From the NCBI RefSeq assembly GCF_000283155.1, contig NW_004454160.1, positions 2,227,297 to 2,291,296 of the forward strand: a DNA stretch of 64,000 nt. The letters run 5' to 3'. Below the pieces are notes generated by a model that saw only the letters and a list, made by a program, of their open reading frames with translations, ran no database searches and was not told the origin of the DNA. Both the position numbers and the translations under genes were made by a program. This DNA comes from Ceratotherium simum simum. Lineage: Eukaryota > Chordata > Mammalia > Perissodactyla > Rhinocerotidae. Shown here piece by piece: positions 33,726 to 44,775 of the stretch (positions are counted from its first letter, which is position 1; each line of letters opens with the position of its first letter).

Positions 33726-36608
33726 GAAAACTGAAAACCTATTGAACTGGACGGAGGCGATTATTCTACAGCGTCAAAATAATCAGGTACTGAGAACTTA
33801 ACCTTTTAAACACTGAAAGTCTTCCTGAATTTTATTTTCAAAGATTTTTTCTTTTTTTCCAAAAGAGATGTCTATAATCGTTGCCTCTACTTCCTCTTCT
33901 ACTTCAGTCAGGCTTTTTTTTTCCACTCTTGCTCTTCACCCTAACCATGCTTCATCTGGCTACAGTGCTAGAGGAGAAGAAGGTTAGAATTGTGACGATG
34001 TGTGAAGAAAGAGTCAACTAAACCAAGGACAGTGAAATCAACATTACAAGGGGCTATGTTTAACTCCCCTGCTCATCCCTTTCTGCTTCTCTTTTTTCCG
34101 TTCCATATCTGTCCTGGATGTGGACTCCTTATACATGGACTGTGAGTTCATCTCTGAATCCCTACAGCACTCACACCACTGCCTTGAGCAGAATAGCATC
34201 TGTTGAATAAATAGGTAGAGAACTATCTGTAAGGATCTATTTTTACCTAAGGAATCCAGCCTGAAAGATTTATTTTAGTGGAAATGACAAAAGAGGCTTG
34301 GATAAAATGACTGACCTACATCAGTCTTCTTTTGAGAAGGCATAAATGTGAAGAAGAAAAGAGATTTGAGAAGACAGACATATGGCTTCTCTTCCTGACT
34401 ATGTCTGGTTCCACATTCTGGAAAATAACCCCAAAGTTCCCTGTCTTTAGTTTTGTTTATCATGAAAAATGAGACTGACCTTAAGATGGGTCAGGACCTC
34501 ACATACCAAGTAAACAAGGAATCAGAATTAGAATGCTTGGTATTTGGGTGGGGGTCAGGGGAGAGATCTAGTGCTTACCTTTTTTCTTTTTTCTTAATCA
34601 TGAAAATCACAAAGTCAGATAGATAAAAACCGTTGCTTCTGTCTTCTTCTCAATGAAGATTTATGAGATTATCCTAGTGGTTACTTGCTGGAGCTCTGCA
34701 GAGAAATATTAGTTTTATAACTGAGACAATGTCCGCAATTCCATATGAAAACGAATTTAAGGACCACCAAACCCGGACAGGCCCTAAAACTGCACAGAGC
34801 CCTGTTGAATGAATAGAACCACGTTATAAGGTTCTTGGGAGAGTGGGACGAAAGGAACCGATTGTCTTCCTGAAATACACCAGCAAGAATGCAGGCCTTA
34901 ATTAACAAAGTCCAAGGTTGATTTTTCTTGCTGCCTTTTTCTCTGAGAGACAAATAATAAGAAATGAATGAGGTTGAAAGCAAATGAGAACCATATTGGG
35001 AAAGTGAAGCATAGTCAAACTTTTGGCTGAGCTGGTTGCAAAGAGCTAAAGTTCTTTAATCATCTCACTGGAGATGTAGCCAAAAAATGCAATTTGAAAC
35101 ACACACACATGCACACATGCTCACACAGACATTTCCACACCATACCCTCCTCCTTTTTCACTGTAGATGAATCAAGATGGTGGAGACAGGATATGATGAG
35201 AACCATTCCTGCTCTCCACCTACTTTATAAAAGGCTTTGGCAATCGGTAATCTGCGCTGCCATGGTTTGGGGAATCCATCTATCAATTCTTATTCTTTAA
35301 GCATTTATTGTGCATTGTGCATTGGCCGCAAGGAGCTAATAAGCAGCTGGAATAGGTAATGTACTGGGAATATGCTAAGATGGCAACCTATTTAAGATCC
35401 AGATACTTCTAACAGATGATTTTTCTAGAAGAAGATGAACCAGTTTGGGCCTACAAGAACATTCTACATCTGAAGGTGAGGATGGGATGGGAGATGACAA
35501 CTTTATTAGAATTAAGATAAATTCTTATTAGCTAACAAATTGGTGAGATACAGAGGATTTTCCTTGCGTCAGAGTTAGCCAGGTCAACTTTATACAGAGA
35601 CAGAACTGATGTCTGAATATGTAGTATGATTTGAGGATGGTTCAGTATACATTCCACCTCACTCTACTTCATGGTACCTCAGTTTGATTAAGGCTTGAAA
35701 AATTATTATTGTCTTTGTTAACACAGAGATGAAGAAATATCTATCTGGCTGTATGGAAGAGGGCTAGGGCTTTTCTAATGAAGCCTAACTTAGATTGATA
35801 TTAAATAAATCTGGTGTATTGTAGGACTATTTTTACCCAACTCACGATGTTGCCATTTGTTAAAGGGAGCTCATTTAGTGTAACTCCTGGCCTTTTCCTC
35901 TCCATTACTCATACTTCCCCAGGGAAGGATGGAGTATCTTAACTGATTGATACATCTGGGCATGCTCAGTTCAGCTCCATCCTTCTTTCCCTTGAGAGTG
36001 AGTTGCTCACAGTGAGGAAGCATTTTATTCTACTCTTCTAGGGGAGAGGTCTTTTTCCTCATCGGGGTCCAGCGTTGGCAGGTATACTTAGCTAACAGAC
36101 AGCCACATCCTCCAATCTGGCCTCTATTAGGAACAACGGGTATTTTTGTCTCCATTTGCCAGTGTTTTGTTTTATTTGTCAATTTGTACAGAACACGGGC
36201 AGGAAAGAGGGGTGCTATTTATTGGGCTCCCTCAGATACCCTAACATGGTTTAAGTATCAAGAAACCTGAATGGAGAACTTGAAAATTTTACTTCTGATC
36301 TGGTCTTTGTCTTTCCTTAGGTGTTTGAATTTGGAGAGATAAATATATACATATTATATATATGTATACATATATACCTTTCTATGCTTCAGTTTTCTTG
36401 AATGTAAAACTAGCTCATAAAATTATTACCCTATAATTATATGTGTAATAGGATGTCACTCCAAGACATAAGTTTAAATAATACAGTGTACTGTAGACAC
36501 TTTTTTTCCAGCCAGAGAAGCTGTCAGGGCTCTGTAAAGGCCAATCTTGAGGAATCTCTGTGAGTTACATAAGAATTGACTGATCAGGTTATAGTTTTCC
36601 GAGAGAAG
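33726..36608. other. Unrecognised intergenic DNA
   Basis: An L2 3' end lies at about 34,110-34,215 (tggactgtgagttcatctct). A CA-rich microsatellite lies at about 35,098-35,128 and a TA-rich near-palindromic run at about 36,342-36,377. No gene is recognised. Confidence 0.5.
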
Positions 36609-36906
36609 GATTCAATTAGACCTTCTGTTTTTTTTAGCCTTCATAAAACTGCCTATCTCCTCAGTCTAGGAAGCTCTAGCAAGGGGCTATGAATTATTTG
36701 CAAAAGGATCCCAGGGGCCTTCTGGGAAAACAGAGCTTGAGATCTCAACCCTCTGTCCCAAGGATCAAAGCTATAATGATCCACTGGAGGTGGACCAGGC
36801 TGGCCCTAACCAAGGCCGGGGATAAGAAAGATCTATGAAATCCTTGAAAATGAAATTATCTTGAGGAAATGGGAAATTGAGGTTGGTGGCCTGAGCTCAG
36901 CACAGA
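36609..36906 (+). repeat. Left arm of a ~300-bp inverted repeat
   Basis: This arm matches the reverse complement of 39,415-39,716 over its whole length, at roughly 85-90% by eye. Shared words include aagctctagcaaggggctat, gaattatttgcaaaaggatc, ccactggaggtggacca and gatctatgaaatcctt. I do not recognise the sequence as a known family. Confidence 0.88.
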
Positions 36907-36929
36907 ACTGATGGTCCATGGGTCAGTTA

Positions 36930-37390
36930 ACAATGACCACACTAATGCTGCATTGCAAACAACCACAAAATATTGGTGGTAAAACCAATAAGCACTATTT
37001 AGCTCAGGAGTCTGCTAGTCAACTAAGGGTTAGTGATCTATGCTGGGCTCAGCTACATGGTTCTGTTGATCTCCTACAAGCTTGCTCAAGTACATATGTG
37101 TCCGTTGGACCTCAGCTAATCTAGGCTGGCCTTGGCTGGGACGGCTCAACTTAGTTCCACAAGTGAACATAGAGGAAGTTTCTTAAGGCCTAAGCTTAGA
37201 ATTGACACTCGTCATTTCCTCCTTTTTCTACTGGCTAAAGCAAGTCACATGGACAAATCCAAATTAAGGAGGCAGGGAAATATACTTTGCCCCTTTAGTG
37301 AGGAAACTCCAAAGATACATGGCAAAGGACATGGACGTAGGTAGGGAGGGGTGGAAAATCAGGGCCAATGATGCAATCTATCAGAATAGG
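36930..37390 (+). repeat. Old interspersed repeat, family uncertain
   Basis: The text acaaacaaccacaaaatatt-like start, tcaggagtctgctagtcaac, and agcaagtcacatggacaaat is a common mammalian repeat layout with a head reading about non-matching bases and a tail with lost internal segments. A related copy, gtggcttaaacacaagtaaa, lies at about 62,480-62,870. I could not fix the family name. Confidence 0.55.
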
Positions 37391-38246
37391 GAAGGGTAGG
37401 TTTGGGCACAGTGTAGTAAAGTTCCTGCCGGGGGCTCCTCCAGACACAAGCACATAGACATCAATGTTCATGCTCTGGAGATTGAAGGCTGAGCAAGGAA
37501 ATGTGAGTTCAAAAGAGTTGTAATCTTTGCATGAGCTCTAGTGATCTGAGCAAGACCATCACAACATCAGAAGTCAAGAGCAGCTTCCAAGTCATGCAAG
37601 GCCCACAGTGATTGTGGTGGACGCTCAGTTCTCTCTCTAGAAGATAATTATAAATCTCCTTGCACCTGTGTAAGTTCCTGGAATTCTTGGACAATCTGAG
37701 GATGTGGGTGAGATGCTGGGAGAGGATTAAAAAATGAGATTCTGGACTCCCTGGTAATGCCACATACGTGAGCTTTTGGAAAATTAATAGAGGTATAGCC
37801 ATAAATGTACCCTGAATTGGTGACATAAATAATTTTTGTGTACAAATAAAAACCACTCACAAATGGATCTGCCTCGTCTATCTCTGCCACTCTCCTCTTC
37901 TTCTCTTCCTTCTCCTTTTCATTTTTTTCCTAAGTTTCCAAAGTTTATAGTTACAGATATTGAGGAAAGGGTCATGATTCCAATTTGGAAAACAGTCAGT
38001 GTTGTGGATCAGAAGGATTAGAAGTATTATTCTGTTTCCTCCCATTCCTAAAATCTGTTTTGGAATAATCCTTTCACCCCCACTGCTGACGGTTAGGTAT
38101 GTGATGCAAATCTAAGCCCTGAGGCTTCATTCAACCAGGGCAATGAATTTCTGTTTCCTGTTCCCTGTTCAGATGACGAATCTTTTCTTCCTCCAATGCC
38201 ATGAGCAATCTGACAGGAAACCAGTGGTGCTAGTTGGCTGTGTTTA

Positions 38247-38553
38247 TTTATTTATTTATTATTTTTGTGAGGAAGATCAGCCCTGAGCTAACATCCATGC
38301 TGATCCTCCTCTTTTTGCTGAGGAAGACCGCCTCTGAGCTAACAACTATTGCCAATCCTCCTCCTTTTTTTTTTCCCCCAAAGCCCCAGTAGATAGTTGT
38401 ATGTCATAGCTGCACATCCTTCTAGTTTCTGTATGTGGGCCACGGCCTCAGCATGGCCGGAGAAGCAGTGTGTCGGTGCGCACCCGGGATCCGAACCTGG
38501 GCCGCCAGTAGCGGAGTGTGCGCACTTAACCGCTAAGTCACGGGGCTGGCCCA
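38247..38553 (-). mobile_element. ERE SINE, full-length, minus orientation
   Basis: The plus strand begins with a TTTA-rich tail and gtgaggaagatcagccctga. It ends with the tRNA-like head (ttaaccgctaagtcacgggg ctggccc). An exact 18-bp target-site duplication, gctagttggctgtgttta, flanks it at 38,229-38,246 and 38,554-38,571. It includes the ERE-specific middle agatagttgtatgtcatagc. Little decay suggests a younger insertion than the ERE at 6.6 kb. Confidence 0.95.
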
Positions 38554-39414
38554 GCTAGTTGGCTGTGTTTACAGAGGGGCAGAGATTTAAGAGCAAAGGA
38601 CATTCTTCTGCCTGTACTATCCTCCCTCCCCTCAGTACAAGGGGTCTTCCAGCATACCTCTCCCATGTCCCCACCCTGTCCAAAGTCTGGAGTCACATAG
38701 GTTAATGAGCAAACAATTTTTAAGGAGCAAAGAAAGAAGTGCAGGTCTTTCAGAACTTTTAAGGGGCCTGCATCTCAAAAGTTTAATAGCCTTATTTGAT
38801 CACGTCACTGAGATGGCACGAGGCCATCTCAGCCTACACTGCCTGCTCACCCCTGTTAAAAGAAAGGACAGCTCTGTTGCACAGCTGAAGTCTGGTTCCC
38901 AGGGGTCAGTGCTATCTGGACACTTATAAAGAAGAGATGGGAAAGGAATTTGGTTTTATATAATGGGGATAGTAATACATACATCATAAAGTTGTTGTGA
39001 TTAAATAAGATGATATGTATAAAGTACTTGGCATAACATTGACAGGATAAATTATAGCTAATCTAACAACTATTCATTTCACAAAACGCAAACTCAGGTG
39101 TGAAAAAAAGTACCTTTTAAAATTTTTTCTGCTTCTGGCCTTACTTTCTATCTTGGGTCCTTGTGCCAACTGGTACAGAAAAAGTTAATGTAATTATTTT
39201 GGGGTCAACCCGGTTAAATTCAGTGATTTGCCGTGCTGAGTTATAACCGAGTCATGGTCAACATTTCCTTCTCCCTCTTTCTCCTTATCCCTGGTTGGTC
39301 TTTGTTTCGGGAGGCAGAGGCTGACCAACCACTAATGTCTGGCTGCTCTAACACTTGCCAACATGGTGTTGAGGGCTGGGGTTGGGGGTTGGGCTGGGCA
39401 CCTACTTCTCATCC

Positions 39415-39716
39415 TCTGTGTTGAGCTCAGGCTATCAACCTCAATTCCACCTTTCCTCAAGATAATTTCATTTTCGTTTTCTAAGGATTTCATAGATCTT
39501 TCCTATACCTGGCCTTGGTTAGGGCTAGCTTGGTCCACCTCCAGTGGATCACTGTAACTTTGATCCTCGGGACAGAGGGTTGAGGTCTCAAGCTCTGTTT
39601 TCCCAGAAGGCCCCTGGGATCCTTTTGCAAATAATTCATAGCCCCTTGCTAGAGCTTCCCTTCCCAAGGAGATAAGCAGTTTTATGGAGGCTCAAAAACA
39701 GAAGGTCTAATTATAT
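39415..39716 (-). repeat. Right arm of the ~300-bp inverted repeat
   Basis: This is the reverse-complement partner of 36,609-36,906. Plus-strand words are ccacctccagtggatcactg, ttttgcaaataattcatagc and cccttgctagagcttccctt. Homology stops within a few bases at both ends. Confidence 0.88.
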
Positions 39717-41302
39717 CCCACTGCTCACTTTGCCGGCCTTGGTTTGCTTGGTACTCTGAGGACCTGCTGCTTCAGATGTACCCTGTCCTGGATCCGTTCA
39801 AGATACCCTCCTACACACCAGCAGGCCTCTGAGATGCAGCTGCATCCTCCCAGTATGTCAGCAGTCCTGTTCAGGGGCTGCGTCCTTCTGATGTGGTGTT
39901 TGCTTATGCTGGTCCCAAGGCCCCATGGGCTTGTTCTCTCAGATATCTTTTGTGTCTCACTCAGGAGCCTTGGATATTTCAGGTACCCATCTCACCTCTC
40001 AGGGATACAGGAAACTCAGGGTAGCCTCTGACTCCATTATGTTATGCCACCATTTCTACCCCACTGTTGATACACGACAACGGGTCAGGCTTGCAGTCTC
40101 TCTGGACTTGATGCAGGTAGCAACATAGATCTTCTCCATTCTCAGATCTCCAAATTTAAAAGAGGTTCCTTTGTGTACCCCTATGAGACACACCTACATC
40201 TGTGATTTGGCTATGCGGAGGGGACAGATTGGAAAGATGCACAACTTCTATGCTGTATCTAACCCTTGTATTTCCTCTTCAACTCTCCTCTCTCCATTCA
40301 GCTTAGAGGGCTTCATCTGTTGGCTTGGAAGTGGAGGAGGTTGCAGGTGGAGGGAAGACAGGAAAACTGGATGCTGCCTGCTCACAGCTTCTTTCATATT
40401 TTTCAGTCTTATGCCTGGATAGTTCCTTCTGAAGCCAAGGAGTTCAGTGTTTTTGCTTCTCGTTTTTTTCAGCATTTGCCTTACAGGAAGCTATTTAGGG
40501 TAAAAGTGAATGATGTACATGAGGTTATGTAGGGGGAACATGTCCATTACTACCACACATGTTATCTCATACTCAGTTTGCTTTCACTGCTTGTGCTTCT
40601 GGTTGATTTTTGTTCTAGAGAGTAAAGCACATGCTGTCCAGTAATACTGAACAGGAGGAGCTTTGTTTGTTCTAAAAAGATATCTGCGAATTAAGCAGAA
40701 TAGCATTGGCCTTGATGTGAGATGACCTGGGTGTAGTCCAGACACTGCCTATTCATTGCGAGGTGACCTTGAGCACTTAATCCATTTGAACCAAGGTATT
40801 TTCATTTCAAATTAGGCACAAGGATCATAATAATACTTTTCTTTCAAAGTTATTACAAAAATTACATCAGGTAATATTTCTGAAAGAGGTTTAGTATCTG
40901 TAAAGGCCATTAAAATCTCAAATATAGTTTCACCAAATCCTCCACACAACTAAATTCTCTCACTATTGAAGGTCATGCAAATAAAGTGGGAAAAGAAAAG
41001 TCAACTGTCCTCCCAGACATCCTCATGAGATTACTCAAGTGGTTATAGATGCTCAAAGAAAAGCTGGTAATGATGTCAACATAGATAGGTAATTTACAAG
41101 AATAGTCTTGTGAATGTCTGGTGTTTAAAGCTATATCAAATAGGATTCCAATAATAATGCAGACCCTGATGTTGTCCATATATGTACCTGGCACGGTTCT
41201 GAGCACTTCCCATATATTAACTCGTTTAATTCCAGTCTAAGCTATACAATATCCGAGAAACTTAGCTTTGATCTGATATTTGACAAAATAATTTTATATA
41301 TC
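39717..41302. other. Intergenic DNA with MIR copies
   Basis: About 40,690-40,910 is a decayed forward MIR (gatgacctgggtgtagtcca). About 41,175-41,240 is a short reverse MIR piece (tgtacctggcacggttctga). The rest shows nothing recognisable. Confidence 0.55.
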
Positions 41303-41667
41303 TGCTATGGACTTAACTGTGTCCTCTGAAATTCATATGTTGAAGTCCTAACCCCCAGTGTGATGGTATTTGGAGATGGGGCCTTTGGGAGATAATCAGG
41401 TTTAGATGAGGCCATGGGACAGGGCGTGATTAGTGACCTCATAAGAAGAGACATCAGAGAGCTTGCTCTCTCTCTCTCTTTCCCTGCTGTGTAAGGGCAC
41501 AGTGAGAAGGTGGCTGTCTATAAGCCGGAAAGAGAGTCCTCATGAGAAACTGACCATGCCAGCACCTTGATCTCGGACTTTCAGCCTCCAGTACTGTGAG
41601 AAAATAAACTTCTGTTGTTAATCCAGTCTATGGTATTTTGTTATGGCAGCTTGAACTGACTAATACA
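41303..41667 (+). mobile_element. MLT1A-like (ERVL-MaLR) solo LTR
   Basis: This 365-bp element begins TGCTATGGACTTAACTGTGT and ends GACTAATACA. It contains attcatatgttgaagtccta, gggcctttgggagataatca and ccagtactgtgagaaaataa. The flanks atatc and atacc form a 4-of-5 match, as expected for an old 5-bp target-site duplication. Confidence 0.9.
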
Positions 41668-42600
41668 ATACCCCTATAAATCCTCCATTTCTCCATGGGT
41701 GGTTCCTTCCCATCTGCCCTAGGCAAAATCTGTTTATAGAGTTTTCTGTCTCCTACACTGGAAAGGCAAGCAAACGTGTACCAATATCCATAAATATTTT
41801 CTTTCTGTGCACCTTGGAACTAAAATCCATCAAATACTTACCACACCTTTAACCTCTTTTAAACCCACCTTCAACCAATACAGTTATTTCTAGAAAGAAC
41901 GTGTGTAAGCTTCTGCCAGTTTTCAAATATGTATTCTATTTTTTTGAGAAACCCAACCAGTTTTTCTCTCATCCTCTCTAGTAAATTATAAATTCTTTGA
42001 AAACAACAACAATATCATTCTTGTTTTTGCATGATACGCAAATCTTAGATCAGACTGCTATGGGTCTCCATTCCAGTCTTTCAGTTGTCATTCGGTCACT
42101 TAGTAGCTGAATGAATGGAGTTTCTACGTAATGTCCCTGAGCCCCCCAGTTTTCTCATCCATGAAATGGGGACTGAGCCTACCACACAGGGTTGCTGTGA
42201 GTATTAAAGAGAGTGTGGGGAGATCTTTAGCATATTGCTTGAGTCTCACACCCACATACAGAAGGCATTTCTCATTTACTCAAAGGAAAATGGAGCCCTA
42301 GAGAAGTTAATTGCCTGTAGTCGGTGAGAGGGAGCTGGGCTCTGCCAGGGCCTGGGAAGCTGAGTCTGTGCAGATACAGACCTGAGCATGCCGAGAACAC
42401 AGCTGCTCATAGGGGAGCTCAGGGATGCTCAAGCTCTAGTGGGGGGACCTTGAGTCAGGGAGATAAGTAAGAGGTCGGCTTGAGGTCTTGAGCCAGTGAA
42501 GGAGGTGTCCTCATATCAGGACTGCACTCCAGAGCTTGGGGGTCCATCTCCTGTCCCATACATGCCCCAGGCCCAAGTTCTGGGCACCCAAACAAGCTGT
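41668..42600. other. Intergenic DNA with MIR copies
   Basis: A forward MIR lies at about 42,050-42,250 (ttctcatccatgaaatgggg, gggttgctgtgagtattaaa). A short reverse MIR piece follows at about 42,265-42,345. The rest is unrecognised. Confidence 0.6.
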
Positions 42601-42654
42601 TCAGTGCTGGCGCGTGGTCATGAGGAAGGAAAATGAAGGCTCAGATTCCTGGGA

Positions 42655-42692
42655 GTGCGTGTGTGCGTGTGTGTGTGTCTGTGTGTGTGTTT
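42655..42692. repeat. (GT)n microsatellite
   Basis: An interrupted GT repeat (gtgcgtgtgtgcgtgtgtgt and onward) of about 38 bp. Confidence 0.95.
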
Positions 42693-44200
42693 GGGGGTGA
42701 GTCCAAACCCAAGGCCTTGAGAACAGAAAGCAGGGAAACCCAGCACAAACACCAATGCCAAGTCCCATGGCAGGAGAAGCAGCCTGAAATGAGGAGCCAT
42801 TTGAAATTGGAGTGGGGTAGGAGAGGCTCGGGAGAGAATGAGGATAGGAGGCCCTGGCAGCCGCTGGAGGTAGCACTACAGCCTTAGTCTTCCTGAGGGG
42901 TCAGTCGGAGCACGGGGCACGCATGTGCAGAGCTGGTTCGTACACAGGCTGGGGGCCAAAATGTCATCTCTGGAGTCATCTGCATGCTATTCTTCTAAGA
43001 GAAACTCCTTCTCCTCTTGGTTCCTTTGTAAAAAATCCAGCAGAGCGGTGCCCGGCACCTTGTAGGGGTTAAATCTTTGATGACATGAGTTGCAAGTCAT
43101 TGTCCATGGGGCTGGGGTGGGCAGGGGAGCTGGGATTCACCTGGAGCCTCCTTGGAAGATCTGCTTCACCTTAAATTACATTCAGAACAGTAAATAATTC
43201 TCAGAATGCATTTCACAGGAGCTGGACACTCATTTTAGTGTCCTGGACCTGGTCCGGGGGATTGCAGTCTAAATTCTCCATTTCATGTGTTCATGTTTCT
43301 AACATTGCCCAGAAAGGTCGTTCCCGGGTTGCCGTGGATTGTGATGTGGGAAATAAGAACTCATTCTTGGCCCCACCACCAACTCCCTCTGTGGTTCTGG
43401 GTCCCTGAGCAATCTATCTCCTGACTCTGCTCTCAGTCGCTCCATCTGGGAAATGGGAATAATAAACTCCCTCTTGAAAAGGTGAAGATGGATTAGAGAT
43501 GATATTTTTTAAGTGATTTCCCAGCTAGGTAAGAGAATGCTGCATATTGCATAGATGCTCCCAGGAACAAAAGTCACGCATATGTAAGAGCCATCATCTT
43601 TCCTCTGGAATTGAGAAGAATTATAGACCTTGAACTGGGCAGTTCATCACACTAATATTTGAGAGGGTGTGGCTAGTAATCTAAAAATTGGTCATTTCCA
43701 GCTGATGTGAAGAGGGGGTAAATACTAGTGGAATCACTTGGCTTTAGAAGGAGGCAGTAAAACCCCCAATAAAATAGCTCACTAAACCCTAGTCTTGGCT
43801 CTGACTCAGATCCCCACACCAGGGCCTTAAAGTCTGATGGGAAGCTTTTGGCGTTATAGCTGGCACCAGCCCCATCGTGGGGTCCAGCAGGCCTAATAAA
43901 ACTCTCTCACCCATGCACGAGCCTACTCCTTACCATGCAGGGAAAACACGCACTGTGTGATCTTCTGGGGAGCCCAGGGATCACCCAACCTGAAAGCTCC
44001 ATGTTACTAGTCTCCCCAAAACCCAGCTAAGGGCCTGGTATGTTGTGGGCACTGAGTTATGTTGTCAAATGAATGAATGAATGAATGAGCCTGCTCTGTG
44101 CAGCTGAAGATTTGGGCAATTCTACTTACTCGTTCTGAGAGAAGACACAACTAAGTGCATACTAAAGGGACAATTGATGGGCACCCAAAGCTGGAAAGGG
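42693..44200. other. Intergenic DNA
   Basis: A forward MIR lies at about 43,345-43,565 (tccatctgggaaatgggaat). An AATG tetranucleotide repeat lies at 44,070-44,088. No gene is recognised. Confidence 0.55.
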
Positions 44201-44204
44201 GCCC

Positions 44205-44465
44205 TCAGTAATAATACTAACATTTATTTAGCACTTGCCAAATGTGCCAGCCATGATTATAAGCATTTTCTATATTTTAACTCACTTGATATTCACAACA
44301 ATCCTATGAGGTATGGTCTGTGATTATTATTTCCACTTTACAGATGAGGTCAATGAGGCCCAAAGGAAGTTTGTAATTTGCTTAATGGTTAGGATGCTGG
44401 TGAGGTGATCAGAATGCAGACAGTCTGACTCTGGGTCCTGCACACTTAACCACTCAATTACAGTG
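44205..44465 (-). repeat. MIR SINE, nearly full length, minus orientation
   Basis: The segment reads acatttatttagcacttgcc, tattcacaacaatcctatga, tccactttacagatgaggtc and ttaaccactcaattacagtg. Confidence 0.92.
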
Positions 44466-44739
44466 CACAGTGACCTAGGGCTCCTACTGGGGAGTGGACT
44501 CCTGGAGAAGGCATGACTCTGCACCACGTCACTGTCCTCTCTGACGAGCTAGCATGACAACAGAACAGAGTGCCACTGCTCAGCTTCATGACACCTCAGG
44601 GTAAGTTGGGCCGAGTGTTTCTGTGTTCTAATGGGGACACTGAGGTGCAGAGCAATCAGCTGTCTCACTCGTCACTAGGCTGAGTGTGGTGGAGCAGGGA
44701 TCAGATAGCAGGTCACTGAGCCTCTGACATGCAGCTCGG

Positions 44740-44775
44740 ATCTCTGCAGTTCAGCCATCTGCAGAGATGGCTGAA
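44740..44775. repeat. Two overlapping perfect hairpins
   Basis: Hairpin A pairs atctctgcag (44,740-44,749) with ctgcagagat (44,759-44,768), loop 9. Hairpin B pairs ttcagccatct (44,750-44,760) with agatggctgaa (44,765-44,775), loop 4. They share bases and cannot form together. Confidence 0.9.

Larger units (their letters stand above)
36907..39414. other. Loop between the inverted arms
   Basis: This is about 2.5 kb. It includes an old interspersed repeat (about 36,930-37,390), an ERE SINE with its target-site duplication (38,229-38,571) and a MIR tail (about 38,935-39,065). No coding gene is recognised. Confidence 0.7.

Noticed and set aside
34681..34983. A 100-codon minus-strand open frame
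   Set aside because: The translation shows no domain or signal I recognise and there is no exon structure around it.
38480..38553. A possible tRNA gene on the minus strand
   Set aside because: The tRNA-like boxes belong to the head of an ERE SINE, which is tRNA-derived, and the element has a SINE body and target-site duplication.
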